DNA from: an uncultured bacterium
GTDB taxonomy: Bacteria; Patescibacteriota; Minisyncoccia; Phycocordibacterales; UBA9973
Reading direction: 5' to 3'
DNA length: 11,244 nt
Assembly (NCBI GenBank): GCA_903895055.1
Contig: CAITSL010000020.1
Span: 1-11,244 of the forward strand
Positions 6,431 to 11,244 of this stretch are shown piece after piece. Under the pieces are notes generated by a model, which saw only the letters and a list, made by a program, of their open reading frames with translations, searched no databases and was not told the origin of the DNA. How positions within the stretch are numbered: the first letter of the stretch is position 1; every line of letters starts with the position of its first letter. The position numbers and the translations under genes were made by a program.

Positions 6431-7819
6431 GAACTCGTCTAAAGAGTCAGCTATTTTGGCTGCGGAAAATTCGCTCATTCCGCTTTTTTCCAAGGAAAGG
6501 AAGGTAGTGGTTTTTTCATCAAAATAGAGTTCAATTTTTCCGGTGGGACCGTTCCTATGCTTCTCAATCAAAATTTCCGCGATGTTGGTTTTTTCCGATT
6601 CGTCTTTACCCTTATCTTCTCGATGAATAAACATCACCACATCCGCATCTTGTTCGATGGATCCCGAATCACGCAGATCTGAAAGTCTCGGCCTGCCACC
6701 TCTTGATTCTACTGCACGGGAGAGTTGGGACAGCGCCAATACCGGAATATCGAGCTCTTTAGCCAAACTCTTAAGGGATCTTGAAATTTCGGTCACCTGA
6801 TTGACCATGGAATCGTAATTTTTGGAAGTAGTCATGAGCTGTAAATAGTCGACAATAATAAGATCCAATCCTTTTTCGGCTTTGAGTCGGCGAGCGATGG
6901 CTTTCATTCGGACAATGGAATTGCCGGGTGTGTCATCGATATAAATTTTCGCTTTAGATAATTTATCGAGCGAATCTCGTAGTTGGGAAAATTCTTTATC
7001 GGCCGACAATCTTCCAGTACGCAAATTCCAAGCATTCACCCGAGATTCTGCTGAAAGCATTCGGTCTACAAGTTGTTGCGAGGACATTTCTAAGGAAAAG
7101 ATCCCGACAGATTTTTCGTGGAGAATCGCAGTCATGCGGGCAATATCAAGAGCCAGAGTGGTCTTTCCCATCGAAGGTCGAGCGGCAATAATAATCAAAT
7201 CGGATTTTTGAAAACCGGAAAGAATGTTGTCCAAGTCTTTGAAACCGGTCGGTAATCCTCGAAGGGAATCTTTGTGTTCATGAAGTCGCTCGAGTCGCTC
7301 CCAAGCTTCCGGCAGCGCATCTTTCAAGCTGGTAAACTTTTGATTTTTTGGGGAAGAGACAACACCGAAGATTTTTTTCTCCGCTAAATCCAAAATATCA
7401 TCCATGTGGTCGTCGCCTTCTTCAAAAGCAAGTTCCGAAACATAGTCGGCAGCGTCGATCAAACTGCGCAAAATAAATTTTTTCTGTACGATGCCCCCAT
7501 AATGTTTGACATTAGTCGAAGAAGGAACTACATTTACGATTTCTGCTAAATATTGATTGCCACCAACAGCATCAAGTAATTTTTGTTCTCCAAGTTTGGT
7601 CGAAAGCGAAAGCACGTCGATTGGTTCATTTTTCATAGACAGATCAAGCATTGCTTGAAAAATCATTTTATGTTTTTCGGCATAGAAAGAGTCCGCGGTG
7701 AGCACGTCTTCCACTTCATGCATCGCGTCTTTGCGAAGCATAATAGAGCCTAAGACCGCTTTTTCGGAATCAATATTTTGCGGAGGAATTCGAAGTTCAT
7801 TTTTTCTGGTTTTGACCAT
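6428..7819 (-). CDS. dnaB: Replicative DNA helicase DnaB
   Basis: Hexameric 5'-3' helicase that unwinds DNA at the replication fork. It has 463 residues (E. coli 471). The N-terminal helical domain (about 10-110) carries IPPQNIDSEKAVLGSIM and VPSSTNVKHYG. After a linker, the RecA-like domain starts near residue 185 (RGLPTGFKDLDNILSGF) with the Walker A motif ARPSMGKTT at 213-221, the conserved GIFSLEMSSQQL, Walker B LIIVDYLQLM at 320-329, LSQLSRAVESR, LRDSGSIEQDADVV, and the arginine-finger region KHRNGPTG at 420-427. The protein ends with an acidic tail. No intein interrupts the P-loop, a frequent insertion site. The ATG at 7819 is supported by the predicted promoter directly upstream. It is the first gene of a dnaB-recR pair and diverges from trpS. 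Confidence 0.97.
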   Translation of the reverse strand: MVKTRKNELRIPPQNIDSEKAVLGSIMLRKDAMHEVEDVLTADSFYAEKHKMIFQAMLDLSMKNEPIDVLSLSTKLGEQKLLDAVGGNQYLAEIVNVVPSSTNVKHYGGIVQKKFILRSLIDAADYVSELAFEEGDDHMDDILDLAEKKIFGVVSSPKNQKFTSLKDALPEAWERLERLHEHKDSLRGLPTGFKDLDNILSGFQKSDLIIIAARPSMGKTTLALDIARMTAILHEKSVGIFSLEMSSQQLVDRMLSAESRVNAWNLRTGRLSADKEFSQLRDSLDKLSKAKIYIDDTPGNSIVRMKAIARRLKAEKGLDLIIVDYLQLMTTSKNYDSMVNQVTEISRSLKSLAKELDIPVLALSQLSRAVESRGGRPRLSDLRDSGSIEQDADVVMFIHREDKGKDESEKTNIAEILIEKHRNGPTGKIELYFDEKTTTFLSLEKSGMSEFSAAKIADSLDEF

Positions 7820-7825
7820 TTAGCC

Positions 7826-7852
7826 ATTCTAGCATAGAGAAAAAAATGTCAA
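7826..7852 (-). promoter_or_regulatory. Predicted promoter of dnaB, leaderless type
   Basis: On the minus strand a consensus TTGACA (7852-7847) precedes TAGAAT (7831-7826) with a short 15-bp spacer; TGC before the -10 gives the extended TGn form. Six bases separate the -10 from the ATG at 7819, so +1 falls on the start codon. Confidence 0.6.
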
Positions 7853-7883
7853 AGTAAAAAAGTGGGCAACCTGTTATTAAAAT

Positions 7884-7907
7884 GGGGACATCCTCCAAAG
7901 GCGGACA
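7884..7907. repeat. Near-palindrome and direct repeat in the dnaB-trpS spacer
   Basis: TCCTCC-AAA-GGCGGA (7891-7905) is an inverted repeat with one mismatch in six pairs. It is flanked by a related pair, GGGGACA (7884-7890) and GCGGACA (7901-7907), 17 bases apart, and a weaker relative GGGCAAC at 7864-7870. The element covers the -35 region of trpS. It could be an operator or a dispersed intergenic repeat; no regulator can be named. Confidence 0.3.
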
Positions 7908-7913
7908 AGAATA

Positions 7914-7922
7914 TGATATAAT
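7914..7922 (+). promoter_or_regulatory. Predicted extended -10 promoter of trpS, leaderless type
   Basis: TGATATAAT is a perfect extended -10 (TGn plus TATAAT at 7917-7922). Seven bases separate it from the ATG at 7930. No -35 is recognisable, which the TGn element can compensate. The site decides the start: an in-frame ATG at 7882 would lie upstream of the promoter. Confidence 0.65.
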
Positions 7923-7929
7923 ATATATT

Positions 7930-8877
7930 ATGTCTAAAAAGGTATTATTATCAGGCGTAAAGCCAACCGGTCTGTGCCACATCGGCAACTATTTTGGCGC
8001 AATGAAGCAATTTGTGGATTTGTCGGAAGACTACGAAAGCTATATTTTTATAGCTGATTATCACGCGCTTAATTTAATTCAAAACAAAGAAGAAATGCAA
8101 AAAGCTATTCTTGGCATTTTACTTGATTATCTAGCTATAGGTCTTGACCCTAAAAAAGTTACAATTTTTAAACAATCCGATATTTCAGAACACACCGAGC
8201 TTGCTTGGATTTTTGATACTTTTACCACTATGCCATATTTACAGCGCGCACATGCTTATAAAGACGCTTTAGTCAAAGACAAGGAAATAAGTGTCGGCAC
8301 CTTTAATTACCCAATGCTAATGGCGGCGGACATTTTACTTTATAGTCCGGATATTGTGCCGGTGGGGCAGGATCAAAAACAACACGTGGAATATGCTCGC
8401 GATACAGCTCAAAAATTCAATAAAATTTTTGGAGACACTTTCAAGTTGCCGGAACCGATGATTATGAAAAATGTCGCAACTGTCCCAGGACTCGATGGTA
8501 AAAAAATGTCCAAAAGTTATGGTAACACCATTCCGCTTTTTGCCGAATATGAAGAAATAAAAAAATGCGTGATGAAAATTGTGACCGACTCAGGAAACGA
8601 TATTCCGGAAAATGTTTTTGCGATTCACAAACTTTTGCGACCGGAAGCGGAATTGAAAAAAATCTATGAAGAAAAAAAAGGGAAGTATAAAGAGATGAAA
8701 GATTTACTCGTAGAAGATTTGGAAAAATTTATCGCGCCGATGCGAGAAAAAAGAAAAGAATTAGAAAAAGATATTCCTAAAGTTCTTGCGATCTTATCCG
8801 AGGGAAGTGAAAAAGCTAAAAAAATAGCTTCGGCTAAAATGATTGAGGTCCGCGAAAAAATCGGAGTGAAAATATAA
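7930..8877 (+). CDS. trpS: Tryptophanyl-tRNA synthetase
   Basis: Class I synthetase charging tRNA-Trp; 315 residues from the ATG at 7930, slightly shorter than the 328-334 of well-known bacterial enzymes. The N terminus SGVKPTGLCHIGNYFGA holds the HIGH motif as HIGN (17-20). The tryptophan-pocket helix GTFNYPMLMAADILLY with Asp134, the VPVGQDQKQHVE segment, and KMSKSYGN (KMSKS at 192-196) are all present. The upstream 16 codons of the open frame are excluded because they overlap the extended -10 promoter and lie before the conserved MSKKVLLSG start. The C-terminal helical part is very rich in Lys and Glu. The gene diverges from dnaB. It is followed by the promoter of the ATP synthase operon, with no clear terminator between them. 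Confidence 0.96.
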   Translation: MSKKVLLSGVKPTGLCHIGNYFGAMKQFVDLSEDYESYIFIADYHALNLIQNKEEMQKAILGILLDYLAIGLDPKKVTIFKQSDISEHTELAWIFDTFTTMPYLQRAHAYKDALVKDKEISVGTFNYPMLMAADILLYSPDIVPVGQDQKQHVEYARDTAQKFNKIFGDTFKLPEPMIMKNVATVPGLDGKKMSKSYGNTIPLFAEYEEIKKCVMKIVTDSGNDIPENVFAIHKLLRPEAELKKIYEEKKGKYKEMKDLLVEDLEKFIAPMREKRKELEKDIPKVLAILSEGSEKAKKIASAKMIEVREKIGVKI

Positions 8878-8900
8878 ATTTTTATTCACAAATATTAAAT

Positions 8901-8929
8901 TTGCGTCTTTAGGCCTAATCGTTTATAAT
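8901..8929 (+). promoter_or_regulatory. Predicted promoter of the ATP synthase operon
   Basis: TTGCGT at 8901-8906, a 17-bp spacer and a perfect TATAAT at 8924-8929 form the best-spaced promoter in the window. The predicted start is near 8936, eight bases before the ATG at 8944 and 35 before the alternative ATG at 8971. Confidence 0.65.
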
Positions 8930-8943
8930 GGGTAGAAAGCTCA

Positions 8944-9279
8944 ATGAGCTTTTGTTTTTCTATTATAAAGATGGAAGAAAATAAAGAAAATTTTAATAAA
9001 AAAGAAGGAGCTTGGTGGAAACCGGTCATGATTTTTTACGCTAAAACCACCTCCTGGATCATTTTCCCTTTAGTTTTAGGTGTTTTAGGCGGCCAATATG
9101 TCAGTAAGTCCGTCGGAAGCCAGGTGATATTTTTTATTTTTGTAATTCTGGGATTCCTTATAACTTGTCTTGGAATTTACCGTGAAATAAATCAGTATAA
9201 AAAAGGACTGGACCCCACTTCGCCAGAGGCTACGAAGGGGCAAGATATAAATAAAAATTTAAACAATGAACCAAAATAA
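8944..9279 (+). CDS. atpI: AtpI-like membrane protein at the head of the F0F1 operon
   Basis: Small protein of the AtpI / F0F1-ATPase-gene-1 group, thought to help assemble the c-ring or supply Mg2+. Two membrane segments are visible, about 36-53 (SWIIFPLVLGVLGG) and 61-79 (VIFFIFVILGFLITCLGIY), joined by a short loop, with a charged C-terminal tail. The assignment rests mainly on the two-helix layout, the WWKP lead-in and the position before atpB. The start is uncertain: ATG 8944 gives 111 residues and is closest to the predicted transcription start, while ATG 8971 (102 residues, MEENKENF...) removes an odd hydrophobic MSFCFSIIK and would look more usual for the family. The last 14 bases overlap atpB, suggesting translational coupling. 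Confidence 0.75.
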   Translation: MSFCFSIIKMEENKENFNKKEGAWWKPVMIFYAKTTSWIIFPLVLGVLGGQYVSKSVGSQVIFFIFVILGFLITCLGIYREINQYKKGLDPTSPEATKGQDINKNLNNEPK

Positions 9280-10141
9280 TACAACTACAACCGAAATAAT
9301 TCACGAAGTGCCGATTTATGCCGAACCGATTTTTCATGTCGGAGGTTTCCAAATCACAAATTCACTGCTCACATCTTGGGCCACGGTTTTAATAATTGTA
9401 ATATTTTCTATCGTACTTCGGATGAAATTAAAAAAAATCCCGGGGAAACTTCAACATATTTTTGAAGTAATGTTGGAAGGCGCTTTGTCTCTGGTGGATC
9501 AAGTTACCAACGATCGCAAAATTTCCAACAAAATTTTCCCCTTGGCTTTTTCTCTTTTTGTTTTTATCCTCATCTCGAACTGGCTCGGACTGATGCCGAT
9601 CTTCGGCTCAATCGGGCTTTTGGTAAAGGAAGGCGGGGTGTCTACCTTTGTGCCGTTCTTGCGTTCCGGAACCGCCGACATCAACACTACTCTTGCTCTT
9701 TCAATAATGGTGGTGATTGGCTCGAATGTTTTCGGGATTATGGCTGTTGGTACATGGAAACTTTTCAACAAATATATAAATCTGAAAGCCTTAGCTGGCA
9801 TTATCACCAAAGTCCGAAAGGACCCAGCCGTGCTTATCGTTGCGCCGATTACTTTCTTCGTGGGACTCTTGGAACTCCTGGGAGAATTTGCCAAAATAGC
9901 CTCGCTTTCTTTTCGATTGTTTGGTAATGTATTCGCAGGAGAAGTGCTTTTGGCGTCAATGGGAGCAATATTTGCTTACATTGTGCCAGGGCCGTTTTTA
10001 TTTTTAGAGGTTTTTGTCGGTCTTATTCAGGCTTTGATTTTTAGTTTATTGGCTACAGTTTATTTTACGATAGCAAGTCAAGACCATTCGGAGCATGAAG
10101 AACATGAACATAAAGAAAAAGAAGTATTAGCAAGTGTTTAA
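9266..10141 (+). CDS. atpB: ATP synthase F0 subunit a
   Basis: Membrane stator subunit that forms the two half-channels for ions next to the c-ring; 291 residues (E. coli 271). The key helix reads SLSFRLFGNVFAGEVLL, containing the essential Arg217 and Glu226 (Arg210 and Glu219 in E. coli), and the last helix has LIQALIFSLLATVYF with the conserved Gln255. About five to six membrane helices can be seen (about 37-52, 92-113, 141-163, 190-206, 212-239 and 244-270). The N terminus contains the usual PIFHVGGFQITNS. The protein ends in a 20-residue polar tail with four His alternating with Glu (274-282), longer than in E. coli. It starts inside the end of atpI and has no Shine-Dalgarno. Confidence 0.96.
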   Translation: MNQNNTTTTEIIHEVPIYAEPIFHVGGFQITNSLLTSWATVLIIVIFSIVLRMKLKKIPGKLQHIFEVMLEGALSLVDQVTNDRKISNKIFPLAFSLFVFILISNWLGLMPIFGSIGLLVKEGGVSTFVPFLRSGTADINTTLALSIMVVIGSNVFGIMAVGTWKLFNKYINLKALAGIITKVRKDPAVLIVAPITFFVGLLELLGEFAKIASLSFRLFGNVFAGEVLLASMGAIFAYIVPGPFLFLEVFVGLIQALIFSLLATVYFTIASQDHSEHEEHEHKEKEVLASV

Positions 10142-10166
10142 AATTTATTATAAATTAGTCGAAAAA

Positions 10167-10186
10167 ATTATTATTAATTATTATTA
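10167..10186. repeat. Two tandem copies of ATTATTATTA before atpE
   Basis: An exact 10-base unit is repeated head to tail (10167-10176 and 10177-10186). Each copy with its neighbour provides a TATTAT hexamer (10169-10174 and 10179-10184), a plausible -10. With the second one, transcription would begin near 10190, at the first base of the hairpin that follows. The -35 candidate (TAGTCG at 10156-10161) is poor. Confidence 0.45.
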
Positions 10187-10189
10187 ATA

Positions 10190-10201
10190 TCCCGAAAGGG
10201 A
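10190..10201 (+). promoter_or_regulatory. GNRA-type mini-hairpin in the atpE leader
   Basis: TCCC-GAAA-GGGA folds as a four-pair stem closed by a GAAA tetraloop, 11 bases before the atpE ATG. Its 3' arm AGGGA is also the nearest thing to a Shine-Dalgarno in the window, so the stem could modulate initiation, or protect a 5' end if transcription starts here. Confidence 0.45.
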
Positions 10202-10212
10202 AAAACAAAATT

Positions 10213-10455
10213 ATGGATACAACACAAGTAGCAAAAACAGTAGTAGATTTAGTTCCTTTAGCAAAAGCTCTAGCAATAGGTCTTACTGGCATAGGAGCAG
10301 CATTAGGTATTGGCATGGTAGGAGCAAAGGCCATGGAGTCAATTGGCAGAAACCCAGAAGCAACAGGAAAAATTTTAGTTCCTATGCTTATCGTTTCAGC
10401 GTTCGCAGAAGCAGTTGCAATTTACGGTTTGGTTATCGCATTTTCAATAAAGTAA
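10213..10455 (+). CDS. atpE: ATP synthase F0 subunit c
   Basis: Proteolipid that forms the rotating c-ring; 80 residues, the normal length. Two membrane helices are visible, about 17-42 (glycine-rich GLTGIGAALGIGMVGAKA) and 54-78, joined by the cytoplasmic loop GRNPEA (RNP at 46-48 replaces the usual RQP). The ion-binding carboxylate is Glu66 in FAEAVAIYGLV. The residues that bind Na+ in Ilyobacter-type rings (Gln32, Ser66 and Thr67 there) correspond to Met35, Ala67 and Val68 here, so H+ coupling is predicted. The leader is the longest in the operon (71 bases after atpB), with a tandem repeat and a hairpin, which fits the need for many more c than a or b subunits. Confidence 0.97.
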   Translation: MDTTQVAKTVVDLVPLAKALAIGLTGIGAALGIGMVGAKAMESIGRNPEATGKILVPMLIVSAFAEAVAIYGLVIAFSIK

Positions 10456-10459
10456 TTAG

Positions 10460-10505
10460 AAGGACGGTCCTTAAAGAATTTTTCTAAAGGATTGTTCTTA
10501 AAAAC
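10460..10505 (+). repeat. Imperfect repeat with competing hairpins between atpE and atpF
   Basis: Two related 19-base units lie 27 bases apart (10460-10478 and 10487-10505; 14 of 19 identical by eye). The first contains AAGGA-CGG-TCCTT, a five-pair hairpin (10460-10472). Its TCCTT (10468-10472) can pair instead with the AAGGA of the second unit (10487-10491). The two folds are mutually exclusive. A U-rich stretch follows the first hairpin, so partial termination or mRNA-end protection after atpE is possible. Confidence 0.4.
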
Positions 10506-10507
10506 AC

Positions 10508-11008
10508 ATGAACGAATTAATAACAACATTTCACATAGACTGGAAGTTGATGATTGCGCAAATCGTGAATTTCGGTTTGGTTTTGGGACTTCTCTATTGG
10601 TTAGCGGCCAAGCCCCTTTCTAAATTGATGAAAGACAGAACCAAAGAGATTACTGACGGATTAGATAATGCACAAATAGCTAAGACTGAAGTTCTGAATG
10701 CAAACATCAAGAAAGAAGAAATAATACGAGAAGGAAAAGAAAGTGCGAAGCAGATAATTTCTACATCAGCGGCAGATGGTAAGGAAATAGTAAAAGAAGC
10801 AAAAGATAAAGCAAATCTTGAAAAAGAAGAAATTATCAAACAAGCGCGTATTGATGCAGAAAAAGAAAAAAAGAATGCAGACGAACAAGTTCGTAAAGAT
10901 GCTGCGACCTTAGTTTCTGATGGTGTTCGTAAGGTTATCGAAGGTTATGTAGAAAAAGGTAAAGGAGAAGATATTATCAAGGTAATGTTAAATTCGTCTG
11001 TAAGATAA
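10508..11008 (+). CDS. atpF: ATP synthase F0 subunit b
   Basis: Peripheral stalk subunit that ties subunit a to the F1 head; 166 residues (E. coli 156). A single membrane helix is seen at about 13-33 (KLMIAQIVNFGLVLGLLYWL), followed by the typical KPLSKLMKDRTKEI and a long Lys/Glu/Ala-rich stretch to about 140 that should form the stalk coiled coil. The C-terminal part (VSDGVRKVIEGYVEKGKGEDIIKVML) matches the F1-proximal end. Only one b-type gene is seen, so a homodimeric stalk is likely. The stop codon overlaps the atpH start as TAATG. Confidence 0.94.
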   Translation: MNELITTFHIDWKLMIAQIVNFGLVLGLLYWLAAKPLSKLMKDRTKEITDGLDNAQIAKTEVLNANIKKEEIIREGKESAKQIISTSAADGKEIVKEAKDKANLEKEEIIKQARIDAEKEKKNADEQVRKDAATLVSDGVRKVIEGYVEKGKGEDIIKVMLNSSVR

Positions 11009-11244
11009 TGATTAAATCGAAACAATTAGCTCAAGCACTATTTGAACTTTCTAATGAGAAGGTTGAGAATCTTGATGCAAAATTTTTTGATTTTTTGGAA
11101 AAGAGGAATTTAAAAGCGCAGATGCCGTCCATTCTTTATCACTTAGAAAGAATTACAGAGCTTGATTTGGAGAAGAGGGGTGTACAGATAGAAGTCGCAC
11201 ACCAGATATCTGCCGACACAGTGAACAAAATAAAAAGTTTTCTT
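11008..11244 (+). CDS. atpH: ATP synthase F1 subunit delta (3' truncated by window edge)
   Basis: The ATG shares one base with the atpF stop (TAATG). The 79 visible codons read MIKSKQLAQALFELSNEK at the start, an OSCP/delta N-terminal helix, then LKAQMPSILYHLERI and VQIEVAHQISADTVNKIKSFL, which resembles the strand and helix that open the second half of the family (normally EV.SA..L....). The subunit sits on top of F1 and binds the b stalk. Gene order (after atpF) supports the call as strongly as the sequence does. The rest, and presumably atpA, atpG, atpD and atpC, lie beyond the window. Confidence 0.85.
   Translation, partial: MIKSKQLAQALFELSNEKVENLDAKFFDFLEKRNLKAQMPSILYHLERITELDLEKRGVQIEVAHQISADTVNKIKSFL

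Noticed and set aside
6428..7819. Intein in DnaB
   Set aside because: The P-loop and surrounding motifs are contiguous and the protein has normal length.
7882..7929. Upstream ATG for trpS giving a 16-residue extension
   Set aside because: The extension covers the spacer repeat and the extended -10 element; conserved TrpS homology begins at the ATG at 7930.
9499..9894. 131-codon minus-strand open frame inside atpB
   Set aside because: It is antisense to the conserved subunit a helices and has no supporting signals.
1..11244. Alternative genetic code (TGA as glycine)
   Set aside because: All genes read full length with the standard bacterial code and no TGA falls in frame inside conserved regions.
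1..11244. CRISPR array, tRNA, rRNA, insertion sequence or defence system
   Set aside because: No spaced direct repeats, cloverleaf-like segment, transposase or nuclease-type gene is visible; no spacer exceeds about 110 bases.

Overview
This window looks like a piece of a chromosome from an AT-rich, streamlined bacterium, most likely a member of the Candidate Phyla Radiation (Patescibacteria, Parcubacteria-like). This is inferred from gene content and style: short intergenic spacers (none above about 110 bp), compact versions of core enzymes (a 313-residue MetK), almost no Shine-Dalgarno sequences, and TAA as the stop codon of all 13 genes whose 3' end is visible. No in-frame TGA interrupts any gene, so the TGA-as-glycine code of Gracilibacteria/Absconditabacteria is not indicated. 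No marker such as 16S rRNA is present, so the assignment is provisional.

Layout. (1) Positions 1-3994, + strand: the 3' part of an agmatine-deiminase-family gene, then S-adenosylhomocysteine hydrolase, a PfkB-family (probably adenosine/nucleoside) kinase, and S-adenosylmethionine synthetase. The last three form most of a SAM cycle: SAM is made, its methylation by-product SAH is split, and the adenosine is probably rephosphorylated to AMP. (2) 3996-5375, - strand: cysteinyl-tRNA synthetase, convergent with metK with one base between stop codons. (3) 5433-5759, + strand: ribosomal protein L21, divergent from cysS. (4) 5785-7819, - strand: recR and dnaB, with dnaB first in transcription. A strong hairpin between the rplU and recR stop codons can serve as terminator for both strands. 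(5) 7930-8877, + strand: tryptophanyl-tRNA synthetase, divergent from dnaB. (6) 8944-11244, + strand: the start of the F-type ATP synthase operon, atpI-atpB-atpE-atpF-atpH, with atpH cut by the window end. The c subunit has the ion-binding glutamate but not the usual Na+ ligands, so the enzyme is probably H+-coupled.

The most notable non-gene signal is promoter placement. Upstream of sahH, metK, cysS, recR, dnaB and trpS there is a -10-like hexamer, often with the TGn extension, ending only 6-8 bases before the ATG. Transcription would then start at or within two bases of the start codon, giving leaderless mRNAs, in agreement with the missing ribosome binding sites. The exception is the ATP synthase operon, where atpE and atpF have longer leaders containing repeats and small hairpins that may set subunit stoichiometry.

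I found no mobile element, CRISPR array, tRNA, rRNA, prophage or defence gene. The window is essentially housekeeping DNA; its interest lies in gene expression architecture and in the compact SAM-cycle cluster.
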